Source: Aspidiotus rigidus
Taxonomy: Eukaryota > Arthropoda > Insecta > Hemiptera > Diaspididae
Direction of reading: 5' to 3'
NCBI GenBank assembly: GCA_035079385.1
Contig: JAVHKY010000012.1
Location: 2,524,501-2,588,500, forward strand
Length of the DNA: 64,000 nucleotides
A model generated the notes under the pieces. That model was not told where the DNA came from and searched no databases. It saw only the letters and a program-made list of their open reading frames with translations. A program made the translations under genes and the position numbers. Positions 1 to 9,311 of this stretch are shown in pieces. Within the stretch, counting starts at the first letter, position 1, and each line of letters begins with the position of its first letter.

Positions 1-491
1 CTTTCAACAGCCTGCAACAATAGAGTCTACTACTGAATGATATTATAAGTAAGTATGGGTTGCGTGAGTGAATCAAAAAAGGTAAAAATTGAATCTAAAC
101 TTGATACCTGCAGAGAATTGTTAGTTCATACCCTTTTAATCCCATATTTTATTGTGTGCTTGTCTGAGTGTGTCAGCAGCCTGTATGTGAAAAATATGCT
201 TTTTAAAAGGTGAAAATGGACATGATACCTTATTCTGAGGATAAAACGTAGTAATGACCAATGAGTTGATTCAACTGTTCAATTGGAAAATAGCATATTT
301 TACACAGACAGGTTGCTGACACACTCACACAAACACACAATAAAATATAGGATTAAAAGGGTACGAACTAACAATTCTCTGCAGGTATCATGTTCAGATT
401 CAAATTTTATCCTTTTTGATTCACTCACGCAACCCATACTCACTTATAATATCATTAAGTAGTAGACTCTATTGTTGCAGGCTGTTGAAAG
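1..491. repeat. Large foldback (inverted repeat), arms ~200 bp
   Basis: The left arm, about 1-202, is matched in reverse complement by about 290-491 with only scattered mismatches, leaving a centre of roughly 85 bp. The outer ends read CTTTCAACAGCCTGCAACAA on the left and its complement on the right. No coding capacity is visible. The structure resembles a non-autonomous foldback element or MITE. The left arm begins at base 1, so the true end may lie outside the window. Confidence 0.85.
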
Positions 492-628
492 TAATATTTT
501 GTTGTGTACTTGTGTGAGTGTGTCTGCAGCCTGTATGTGTAAAATTTTTTTTTAAAGGTGAAAATGGACATATTACCTGGAGATAAGACGGTATCCATTT
601 TCACCTTTAAATAGCATATTTTACCCAT
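492..628. repeat. Partial second copy of the foldback arm, itself inverted
   Basis: Bases 503-577 repeat the inner part of the left arm (the stretch with TGTGTGAGTGTGTCTGCAGC and GGTGAAAATGGACAT) in direct orientation. Bases 590-626 repeat its end in inverted orientation (GGTATCCATTTTCACCTTTAAA). This makes a smaller foldback directly abutting the first, which suggests nested insertion or rearrangement within one family. Confidence 0.65.
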
Positions 629-715
629 ACCACTATAAGCCTAGTATAATAATAGTTTGAGAGTCAAAATCTTTCTCGAATCTCCAGCTATATAATATGA
701 TAGCTCGAGAGTTGA

Positions 716-795
716 AATTTTTTCAAGTTTTTTGGTGGACGGCGCACGGCAAGTTTCTCAAAAAGCCCCCCATAAAACAGGTTCCCTGTTAAAAT
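716..795. repeat. Dispersed repeat end with AAAACAGGTTCCCTGTT
   Basis: This copy contains TGGACGGCGCACGGC, then TTTCTCAAAAAGCCCCCCAT, then AAAACAGGTTCCCTGTT. The same block recurs near 1514-1606 (inverted), 2008-2122, 2340-2425, 6635-6700, 7140-7205, 20395-20450 (inverted) and 60985-61035, with decreasing similarity. It looks like one end of a dispersed non-coding repeat family. Confidence 0.6.
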
Positions 796-1260
796 TCAGC
801 TGGAAACGATCAGGAGAATTCAGGATTTGTTTTACTTGTGGAAGATACCTACCCTCTAGTTTGTGTTTATCTCGGCTTTTGGCTTCTGGAAAAACTCAGT
901 CTGAAACCATTAGGATAATTGGGTCTTTGTCGTACTTCTGGAGGGTACTTATTCTACAACTTGTGTTTATCTCAGCTTATGGCTTGAGAAAATTCAGCTT
1001 GAAACAATCAGGAGGATTGGGGCTTTGTCATACATGTAGACGATACTCATTTTACAGTTTGTGTTTATCTCGGCTTATAGGGAGTATTAGCATTATGTTA
1101 GACCTATACTTACTCAATTTACTAGACCTGAAGTAAATGAAGAAAAGATCCGTCTAAATCCCTACGTAATTCCTGATTCTGCGTCCATCCTCTTCTCATG
1201 TACTAGTTTTATGCTAGGCTTGAACAAAGAAAAACAAAAACAAGAAAAAAATCTCGAGCT
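796..1260. other. No gene recognised; short internal near-repeats
   Basis: The phrase around TTTGTGTTTATCTCGGCTT recurs near 860, 960 and 1060, each about 100 bp apart with diverged flanks, so this is a decayed tandem repeat of about 100 bp. The open frames crossing it encode no recognisable domain. Confidence 0.4.
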
Positions 1261-2430
1261 ATTTACGATAGGAGGGAGACTTGGGAAAATTTGTCCCCCA
1301 TCATATATAGCTCGAGAGTCAAAAGTTTTCCAAGTCCCTCTTGTATCATATATATGGCTTCAGATTCGAAATTTTTTCCAAGTCCCACTCCTATCATATA
1401 TGTCGCGAGAGTCGAATTTTTTCTAAGTCCCCCCTCCTATCATCTATAGCTCGAGAGTCGAAATTTTTTGTAAGTCCCCCTCCTATCATATATAGCTCGA
1501 GAGTCGAAATTTTAACAGGGAACCTGTTTTATGGGGGGCTATTTGAGAAATCTGCCGTGCGCCGTGCGCCGTCCAGCGAAAAACTTGAAAAAATTTCGAC
1601 TCTCGACCCATATATGATAGGAGAGGGACTTAGAAAAAATGACGGCTTCCTTAACGAAGTTAAACGAGGAACGCAGGGAACCTGTTTTATGATTCGAATG
1701 AGATTTGGTATTGAAAATTTAAGGAAGCCTAGATCATATATAGCTCGACCGTCGAAATTTTTCTAAGTCCCTCTCCTATCGTATATAGCTCGAGAGTCGA
1801 AATTTTTCCAAGTCCCCTTCTATCATATATAGCTCGAGAGTCGAAATTTTTCTAAGTCCCCCTTCTATCATATATAGCTCGAGAGTCGAAATTTTTCTAA
1901 GTTCCCCTCCTATCATCTATAGCTCGAGAGTCGAAATTTTTTCTAAGTCCCCCTCCTATCATATATAGCTCGAGAGTCGAAATTTTTCCAAGTCCCTCTC
2001 CTATCATATATGGCTCGAGGGTCGAAATTTTTCCAAGTTTTTCGCTGGACGGCGCACGGCGGACGGCGGATGGCAGATTTCTCAAATAGCCCCCCATAAA
2101 ACAGGTTCCCTGTTAAAATTTCGACTCTCGAGCTATATATGATAGAGGGGGGACTTGGAAAAATTTCTACTCTCGAGCTATATATGATAGGAGGGGTTCT
2201 CCAAATCTAGGCTTCCTTGAATTTTCAATACCAAATCTCATTCGAATCATAAAACAGGTTCCCTGCGTTCCTCGTTTAACTTCGTTAAGGAAGCCGTCAT
2301 TTTTCTAAGTCCCCCTCCTATCATATATAGCTCGAGAGTCGAAATTTTTCTAAGTTTTTCGCTGGACGGCGCACGCCAGATTTCTCAAATAGCCCCCCCA
2401 TAAAACAGGTTCCCTGTTAAAAATATTATT
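1261..2430. repeat. Tandem 45-46 bp repeats inside nested inverted repeats
   Basis: The unit of about 45-46 bp reads roughly TATATAGCTCGAGAGTCGAA followed by ATTTTTC and AAGTCCCCCTCCTATCA. It recurs in tandem from 1261 to 1512 and from 1740 to 2035, with single copies near 2140, 2175 and 2310. Two inverted pairs surround the arrays: 1514-1606 with about 2008-2122 (the AACAGGGAACCTGTT block), and about 1630-1740 with about 2195-2310 (a GGAAGCC / AACGAAGTTAAACGAGGAA block). Another copy of the first block ends the region at 2340-2425. Each unit carries the palindrome CTCGAG. Confidence 0.8.
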
Positions 2431-2520
2431 CAAAGTTTTGAAAGAATCCAGCCATCATCTTCAGAAAAAACAAACTTTCCTGAAGGGCTGGGTCCCGTCA
2501 AAACTTTGAATAGATAATAT
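2420..2520. repeat. Small inverted repeat
   Basis: AATATTATTCAAAGTTTTGA at about 2422-2441 is complemented by TCAAAACTTTGAATAGATAATATT from 2498. The loop contains a weaker inner pairing between CCAGCC and GGCTGG. It may be a short stem-loop or the core of a small MITE. Confidence 0.5.
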
Positions 2521-2576
2521 TTTTCGCGTATAAAATTGTGGCAACAAAAGCCGTTTTGATTCTTATTATCGATAAG

Positions 2577-2640
2577 TTAATAAATAAATAAATGAATAAA
2601 TAGATAATTGAATAAGTGAATAAATAAATAAATAAATGAA

Positions 2641-2715
<75 letters not shown>

Positions 2716-2735
2716 ATATAAATAATTAAATCAGA
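2577..2735. repeat. (TAAA)n microsatellite
   Basis: This is a nearly pure run of TAAA units, interrupted near its start by TGAA and TAGA variants. Similar tracts lie at about 2992-3090, 4611-4700, 5352-5392, 6905-7000 and, as TTTA, at 21690-21781. Open frames through these tracts are repeat artefacts. Confidence 0.95.
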
Positions 2736-2989
2736 CAAAAATAGATGAATAGATAGGGAGTCTATATGTGACGTGAAATAAAGAAACCAACCTTACTGCC
2801 AAAAACATACTACGCAGAAAAACACATTTGAAGTAAAGTATTTTCTCTTATAAATTACATATTAAAATGTTGTTTTGACCGGTAATTCTTAAGAGCGTTC
2901 AATTTTCTCTAAGAATCAGTCAAAAACTGAAAATCTTTTTTTTGGCAGTAAGATTGGTTTCTTTATTCCACGTCACACAGTAAATTTTA

Positions 2990-2991
<2 letters not shown>

Positions 2992-3025
<34 letters not shown>

Positions 3026-3100
3026 AAAGCAAATAAATAAAGAAGTAAATGAATAAATAAGTAAATAGGTACATAAATAAATAAAAATGAATAAATAAAA
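2992..3100. repeat. (TAAA)n microsatellite, imperfect
   Basis: TAAA units run from about 2992 and become interspersed with GTAAA and TGAA variants toward 3100. The flanks at 2763-2825 and 2935-2985 share the phrase TTTCTTTATT / GTGACGTGAAATAAAGAAACC in opposite orientation, which suggests a small inverted-repeat insertion between the two microsatellites. Confidence 0.8.
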
Positions 3101-3316
3101 GAGTGATTTTACAAAAAAGTTGATAGAAAATGAAGAAAAAAATTTTCTGGCAGAGCCAAATAAATAAAGATCATGTTTCATGTCTTTTCTCTCACTTGTC
3201 GACTTGCACAGTATGTTAGTCTGACTAGCTTTAAAATAAGAGATCTATGGTAGGGAAAGTAAAACACAAAACGCGTTGAACTTCAATTTTATTTCATGAA
3301 GCAATATTTTCTTCGG

Positions 3317-3605
3317 TTACAGTAATGAAAAGTCTATGATATGAAAAATAGGATACAATGTTGTTGTTAAATTCTTACTTTTTCTGTAGAACACAGCATC
3401 CAGGCACGTTTGATGTCGTGTTGTAGGCAGAGCCTTATCATTACTCATGTTCAAATTCCACGTTTCTTTCAGAAATTGAATTAACTTGTTTCCCGCTTCT
3501 GGGTTAAGATTGATGTTAAAATCTCCGACCAGTAGAAACGGAGTTTCATGGAAGTTTTCTTGCGACTTTGGTAAATTTTGGTTAGATCAAACGCACATGA
3601 GGTAT
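3317..3605 (-). pseudogene. EEP (AP-like) endonuclease C-terminal remnant
   Basis: Read on the minus strand from about 3605 to a stop at 3317, the frame gives an endonuclease/exonuclease/phosphatase signature: PFLLVGDFN, then a T-T-R-x-x-T-C-x-D-A-V-F block, then a short tail. The G-D-F-N motif is typical of the EEP fold found in LINE endonucleases and at the C-terminus of some Helentron or PIF1-like helicase proteins of insects. From memory the spacing fits the latter better, but that is inference. A stop lies about 18 codons before the motif and no catalytic N-terminal half is present, so this is a fragment of a dead transposable element. Confidence 0.6.
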
Positions 3606-3775
3606 TACTTCACTTTTACCCCTACTTTCATTGAACTACACGCTTTTTGTGACGTTTTTAAGAAAGCCTATGCAGCGAGCAGTTATCTACATTCTTAGGA
3701 AAAATATTTCTTGAGCTATTTCCATGGGGCGAAAGTCCACCATCCTATATTATGGGCTACGAGGACGAAGGGTCG
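3595..3775 (+). pseudogene. BEL/Pao retrotransposon RNase H-region fragment
   Basis: One frame reads F-I-E-L-H-A-F-C-D-V-F-K-K-A-Y. This corresponds to the E-L-H-x-F-x-D-A-S-x-K-A-Y-G signature at the start of the RNase H region of BEL/Pao polyproteins. The frame continues through an in-frame TAG at about 3697 into SYFHGAKV. Only about 60 codons are recognisable. A second, shorter copy lies inverted at about 7478-7632. It overlaps the opposite-strand EEP remnant by a few bases. Confidence 0.6.
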
Positions 3776-3844
3776 TACTTTCATATGAGCGTCTGTTCTC
3801 TGAGAATATATGGAGTTTTTGAAAAGAAGCCTTTAGTTTAAAAG

Positions 3845-4480
3845 AACCCTAGATGTAGTATGAAGCTTGCTCGTTCGCCTCCTTCCTTGTCCAGTATAAG
3901 TCTAGTTTAGAGCTAGTACGAAGCTAGCATGCCCAGTATACAATGAAAAATAGTATAGCTCATCTAGTACATTAGGGCTAGTATAATGAAGCCTAGTATA
4001 CTAAGCTAGTATACTGTATGCAGCTAGTATAAAGGAGGTTCGCATGCCAAATAGTATAGCTTATCTATGTACTAGGCTAGTATACTGTATATTAGGAATG
4101 AGGCCTAGTATACTAAGCTAGTATTGCACGCACGCGCACGCAAATTTCAAAATTAGGGTAGGGCTCAGAGAAAACACTCGCTCCGCTCGTTCGCCCGAAG
4201 CTGGTATACTGTATATTAAGTCTGGGTTTCATAGTGCTCGATGGGTCCGCTCGTTCGCCTCCTTCTTTGTCCTGTATAAGTCTAGTTTAGAGCTAGTACA
4301 TAAAGCTAGTCTAGTATGAAGCAAGCCCAGTATACTATGTCAAATAGTATAGCTCAGCTAGTATATTAGGCTAGTATAATATACATTAGGGCTAGTATAA
4401 TGAAGCCTAGTCTAGTATACTAAGCTAGTACTCAGCTAGTACTGCACGCACGCACGCACGCGCACGCAAATTTCGAAATT
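3845..4480. repeat. CTAGTATA-rich cluster with ~375-bp duplication
   Basis: The stretch is dominated by variants of GCTAGTATA and GCCTAGTATA. A block at about 3866-3925 (CGTTCGCCTCCTTCCTTGTC, then AGTATAAGTCTAGTTTAGAG) recurs at about 4240-4300, and both halves end in runs of GCACGCACGC (4125-4145 and 4440-4465). It therefore looks like a tandem duplication of about 320-375 bp. Related CTAGTATA sequence occurs near 20870-20960, 21610-21650, 56440-56480 and 63480-63960. Confidence 0.7.
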
Positions 4481-4610
4481 CAGGCCAGAGCAAAGACATG
4501 AAACATGTCAAAAGTCATTTTCCATGACAAACAATAATTAGAATAATATCAATAGAATAACAATCAAAACGTGCTTTTGTGGCAACAAAAGCAAGTTTTG
4601 ATTCTTATTA

Positions 4611-4623
4611 TTAATAAATAAAA

Positions 4624-4698
<75 letters not shown>

Positions 4699-4700
4699 AT
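4611..4700. repeat. (AAAT)n microsatellite
   Basis: Almost pure TAAA/AAAT repeat, directly upstream of the small LTR-bounded element. The element may have inserted into or next to this AT-rich tract. Confidence 0.9.
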
Positions 4701-4738
4701 GATTAAATAAGTACCAAATACAGTATAATTATAAATAT

Positions 4739-5336
4739 ATGTAAGAATTCGTCTTTCTCGGCAACAGGTCTCTATTGATCCGAAGACCTTCGTCTTTCCT
4801 GCTACCGAGTGTCTATTGAACGATATCTCAACTAGACGTAAAAAACGTGAATTAACTGACACTCGCTATCTCTATTCTAACCTCTTCTAACAACTACGAC
4901 TACCTATTTTGTCTGCGAGTGCCAGCGTGCAAGAATATGCAGCAGCGTATTCTTACATCTCCCCCTCTTAGGAGGGTCAACCACCAGAGAAGAATGTCGA
5001 GGTGATCGTTTACCGGTTTTCTGGATTATCTTTCTTTCCGGCATTCCGATTGCCCGGCATTCCGTTTTACTCAAACACCCAACTCTGCATTGGCGTGTTG
5101 GTCAGATAATTTGTAAGCATCGAACTTCCTCTTTCTCGGCAACACGTCTCAATTGATCCGAAGACCTTCGTCTTTCCTGCTACCGAGTCTCTATTGAACG
5201 ATATTTCAACTACACGTACAAAACGTGAATTAACTGACACTCGTTATCTCTATTCTAATCTCTTATAACAACTACGACTACCTATTTTGTCTGCGATTGC
5301 AAGCGTGCAAGAATATGCAGCAGCATATTCTTACAT
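4739..5336 (-). mobile_element. Small LTR-bounded element (TRIM-like, probably Copia-derived)
   Basis: Two direct repeats of about 220 bp, 4740-4957 and 5112-5335, are highly similar. Each starts TGTAAG and ends CTTACA, the TG...CA form of LTR ends, and they flank only about 154 bp. Read on the minus strand, a purine tract (CTAAGAGGGGGAGA, 4958-4971) sits immediately before the downstream LTR, as a polypurine tract should. No protein is encoded. ATAT borders both sides as a possible 4-bp target duplication, but the flank is AT-rich and this is ambiguous. It could be a terminal-repeat retrotransposon in miniature or an internally deleted Copia element. No primer binding site was confidently identified. 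Confidence 0.7.
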
Positions 5337-5360
5337 ATATAAATAAAACCAATAGATAGA

Positions 5361-5391
<31 letters not shown>

Positions 5392-5392
5392 A

Positions 5393-6143
5393 CACTGCCG
5401 TCACTATCATACCGCCGTCACCGTCATACCACCTTCACCATCATACCGCCATCACCTTCATACCGCCGTCACCATCATATCGCCGTCACCGTCATACCGC
5501 CGTCACCATCATACCGCCATCACCGTCACACTGCCATCACCATCATACCGCCGTCACCGTCACACCACCGTCACCATCATACCACCGTCGCCATCATACC
5601 GCCGTCACCTTCATACCGCCGTCACCTTCATACCGCCGTCACTGTCATGAGGCCGTCACACCGCCATACCGCCGTCACCACCATGCCGCCGTCACCATCA
5701 TACCGCCGTCACTGTCATGAGGCCGTCACCTTCATACCGCCGTCACTGTTATGAGGCCGTCACACCGCCATACCGCCGTCACCATCATGCCGCCGTCACC
5801 GTCATACCGCCGTCACCATCATACCGCCGTCACTGTCATGAGGCCGCCACACCGCCATACCGCTGTCACCATCATACCGCCGTCAAACCGCCGTCCCCAT
5901 CATACCGCCGTCACCGTCACACCACCGTCACCATCATACCACCGTCGCCATCATACCACCGTCACCTTCATACCGCCGTCACTGTCATGAGGCCGTCACA
6001 CCGCCATACCGCCGTCACCATCATGCCGCCGTCACCATCAACCGCCGTCACCATCATACCGCCGTCACTGTCATGAGGCCGTCACCTTCATACCGCCGTC
6101 ACTGTCATGAGGCCGTCACACCGCCATACCGCCGTCACCATAC
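5393..6143. repeat. 17-bp minisatellite (CCGCCGTCACCATCATA)
   Basis: The tandem unit is about 17 bp, with variants such as ACCGCCGTCACCGTCAT and blocks carrying TCATGAGGCCGTCACACCG. Because 17 is not a multiple of three, all frames stay open and yield His/Pro/Ser-rich nonsense proteins; none is a supported gene. The GC content is far above that of the flanks. Confidence 0.95.
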
Positions 6144-6368
6144 CTGAGCTGAGACTCGCTGATCGAGGATTTCTGCTACATGGTGCGTGAATTCAAGTAA
6201 GTTTGTGCAGACGGATTTTTTCATGCTGAGATGGCGGGATGATTGCCTTGGTCTGCTCGTATAATTTATTGAATATAGCCGATTCGAATATTTTCATGGG
6301 GGTGGGGATACTAGCGACGGGCCTATGTTTGGCAATATCATTGGTTTCATTTTCTTTAGGGAGTGGGG
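6144..6368. other. Unique spacer between two minisatellite blocks
   Basis: This non-repetitive spacer of about 225 bp interrupts the 17-bp minisatellite. It includes AATTCAAGTAAGTTT, a good match to a splice donor on the plus strand, and a short hydrophobic frame (6239-6370). I do not recognise a protein and would not call a gene. Confidence 0.35.
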
Positions 6369-6592
6369 ACCGCCGTCACCGTCATACCGCCGTCACCATC
6401 ATGCCGCCGTCACCGTCACACCGCCGTCACCATCATACCGCCGTCACCGTCAAACCGCCGTCACCGTCACACCGCCGTCACCATCATACCGCCGTCACCG
6501 TCATGAGGCCGTCACACCGCTATACCGCCGTCATCACCATGCCGCCATTACCGTCATACCGCCGTCACCATCATGCCGCCGTCACCGTCACA
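6369..6592. repeat. 17-bp minisatellite, second block
   Basis: Same unit family as the block ending at 6143. A third, short block of the family lies in reverse complement at about 47640-47758. Confidence 0.93.
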
Positions 6593-7475
6593 AGTAAATA
6601 AATTGAAGAAGCAACATTTTTTGAAGTCCATTATGGGCGGATGGCGGACAGCAAATTCTTCAAAAAACCCTCCATATAACATATTTTCTGTTAAAATTTT
6701 GTGCTTTGAGATATATTTGATAGGGGATTTGCCTTCCTATCATAATTATGAAGAACAAAAAAAAGAAAGAAAGAAAAAAAAACTAAATAAATAAATAAAC
6801 TATATTAACTTTGTTAATTGAGGCAAATAGGGAACCTGTTTTATGGGAGTCACATTCCTATACGGCTTGAACTTTGTACTTCACCACCCTGGTGGTTTTT
6901 TCTCATCATAAATAAGTATAAATAAATGAATAAATAAATACATACATTAATAAATGAAATAAAAAATCAATTAATTTAATAAAAAATAAATAAATAAACA
7001 AGTTTTGTATGATGTATATTAGGCCAAGTATAATATGAAGGCTTTCCGAGATCTCACTCGCTTCACTTGTTCGCCCCCTTCTTGGTCTAGTACACAATAT
7101 TTCAATATAGCTCAGAGGTAGAAATTTTTTTATGTCCACGTTTTTCCTCCCGGCGCCCGTCACTTTTCTTCAAATTACCCTCCAATAAAACAGGTTCCCT
7201 ATTAAAAATATACCACATGAAGCAGAGGGAGTGGGAACTCGGAAAATTTTCCTGGAAATTACTGGACAAACCTTTGTACCACCCTTGTTCCCGCCAAATT
7301 AGTGGACAAATTGGTAGCCCGTGCGCTTGTATCTTCGAGCTCATACCTCGTGGGTGATTTAGATACATGCGAGTACACCTCTGCACGACCCTTCTTCCTT
7401 CAAATTAGTGGATAAATATTTGATACAGGACTTATGCTAAACGAATGTAACGAGCGGAGCGAGTGAGCCCCACGA
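6593..7475. repeat. Mixed dispersed repeats and A-rich tracts
   Basis: The region holds a degraded copy of the AAACAGGTTCCCT end (6635-6700), poly-A/TAAA tracts (6760-6800, 6905-7000), a CTAGTATA / GAGATCTCACTCGCTTC block (7020-7100) and another AAACAGGTTCCCTATT end (7140-7205). The rest, 7206-7475, has no feature I recognise. Confidence 0.55.
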
Positions 7476-7477
7476 AA

Positions 7478-7632
7478 GGTTATAGCCCAAAATATATGAT
7501 ACCAGACTTTCGCCCCACGAAAATAGCTCAAAATATTTTTCCCACGAATGTAGATGACTACTCCATAGGCTTTCTCAGAAAGCGTGCAGTTCAATAGAAG
7601 TATGGGCAAAAGTGAAGTAATATCGCACAAGC
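7478..7632 (-). pseudogene. Second BEL/Pao RNase H-region fragment
   Basis: Read on the minus strand this copies about 3595-3775 of the plus strand: I-E-L-H-A-F in one frame, then SEKAYGVVIYIRG and SYFRGAKV in another. Relative to the first copy it lacks about 11 bp inside the C-D-V codons, which shifts the frame. It lacks the in-frame stop of the other copy, so the two decayed independently. Confidence 0.6.
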
Positions 7633-7639
7633 GCTTGAC

Positions 7640-8939
7640 CTATAAAATATAAGAAACATGAAACATAATTTTTATTTATTTGGCTAACCACGAAAATTTT
7701 TTTTTTAAATTAATTTGAATGTGCGCGCATTATTTAGATCAGAAATATGAGATTTGCGCAGAAGAAGATATCATCTGACAGTGATGGTTGACATCGCTCT
7801 AAAAGAAGACCAAATTCACCAGACCTCTCGAACTATCTTCTTGAACCCTGTCTATCGTTAAAGAACACTTGATCATTATCGTAAGTCGAGGGCTTTTTTG
7901 AGAATTCTCAAAATCTTACCTATACAAAATGAAGGGTCGGTTCGAGACCTCTCGATGTAGAGGAGAATGGAAGATGCAAAATGTTGAATCTCTTATGGTG
8001 TCAATCTTCCATCGTTTTCCTAATGACTGAAAACCAATCTCCCTTTTCGCTCGCTCCTAGTAGGCGTGAATTCCAAACCATCAACACACGGGGTGCACTT
8101 TGTATACTTTGTTCAAAGAGACTTGATCTTTACAGGTTCACCCCAAAAGGTCACTGTTTTTTACGGCAGATCACTTGAAGAGCTCCAAAGAAATAAGTCA
8201 CAGTTGTGCTCCCCTCCCCTCTTGAAAAAATTCAAAGTTGGGCACGGGTCCTATTCGTTTATGCTGGATTATGCCGCTGGTTTTTTCCTTTAAAACTTCG
8301 TTTAAAAAACATTAGGAAAAAACACGTTAAATTTCGTTACACGTACAAGAGGCTAAAAGATCGATGAAAAAGCACAATTCTCTCCTCAACATTGGGGATT
8401 TTTCTTTTAATCCATTCCCCACCTACATACAGTTGTTCCCATCCAAGTATTTGTATCGCCTGCTTTTTCTCACGTTATAACGATGTGCGTAATTGTTGGT
8501 ATTAAACTAATTATATTACCTACTCCGGAAATCATTCGACATCGGGCATTCTAACCGATGCGCGTATTGCTTTTTATGATGGTGGTTTTTAAACAAATTT
8601 AATTTAGTCACGTAGTCGTGCTTCGAGTTTGAAAATGGTTTAATATGTTTTTAACTTAAACGTTTGTATATAGAAGTACAACGGACTGTAAATACCAGAC
8701 AAAAGGCGACTCATGATAATAAGAAAGAAAGTCAATTGTATTAATAAAGCTGGATATACCTAGTAACAAACGAATGAAACATATGAGAAAAGAACAAAAT
8801 TTCATCACTCTTTTCATCCGGGTGAAGATTCGATCTCACGGATACGTACCTATTTAATATCGTTAAAGAAACTGACTTAGAAGTACAAAAAAGTAATTTC
8901 TGTTTTGAAATTAGCCTTCGATTTTGTTTGGACCTCGAC
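7640..8939. other. Downstream flank of Kir gene A, no other gene seen
   Basis: I see no coding segment or repeat family here. On the minus strand ATTAAA lies at 8853-8858, about 85 bases beyond the gene A stop codon, and is a candidate polyadenylation signal. The assignment is weak in such AT-rich DNA. Confidence 0.4.
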
Positions 8940-9311
8940 TTAAATGGATGAATCGGAGTGACTTAATAAAATTCTTTGTAACTCTCTGGCACAGCACAGT
9001 GGCGTATCCACTTCGTAAGTGTCGTGAAAAAGGTCATAGTCCACTTCGTAGGACAGTTTTTCCTTATTATATTTGACGATCGGCTCAAATCGATGTCCCC
9101 ATAAAATCTCGGAAGGAACGTACGAGGTTCGTACTTGCGTTGTTTGACCAGTAGACTCCGACGTACCCTCGAGCACGGCCACGATTTCGAATTTTTCTTG
9201 TAACAATTCGGCGGCGCTGATTTCAAATAAGGGACTCTCGATATTGATCTTGTGAACTACCGTTAATGGCCATATCAACAAGACACTCTGATTGTAATCG
9301 TCTACTTGAAC
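8940..9311 (-). CDS. Kir gene A exon 4 (C-terminal domain, stop)
   Basis: The acceptor is TTTTCAG before 9311. It encodes 123 residues of the cytoplasmic immunoglobulin-like domain, including [17 protein letters not shown] and T-Y-E-V-D-T-P-L-C, and ends in DSSI then TAA. All are hallmark Kir C-terminal motifs. The exon corresponds to parts of two exons in gene B, which has extra introns here. Confidence 0.9.
   Translation of the reverse strand, partial: VQVDDYNQSVLLIWPLTVVHKINIESPLFEISAAELLQEKFEIVAVLEGTSESTGQTTQVRTSYVPSEILWGHRFEPIVKYNKEKLSYEVDYDLFHDTYEVDTPLCCARELQRILLSHSDSSI

Noticed and set aside
2990..3181. Leu/Ile/Tyr-rich short membrane proteins on the minus strand (also 4611-4862 and 6906-7163)
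   Set aside because: They are translations of TAAA microsatellites, which read as I-Y-L-F repeats.
3845..4480. Clustered TATA boxes or promoters in the CTAGTATA stretch
   Set aside because: The TATA words are part of a dispersed repeat found in many places, with no gene in register downstream.
5717..6601. Several His/Pro/Ser-rich open frames of 79-120 codons
   Set aside because: They are translations of the 17-bp minisatellite in different frames; the period is not a multiple of three, so all frames look alike and stay open.
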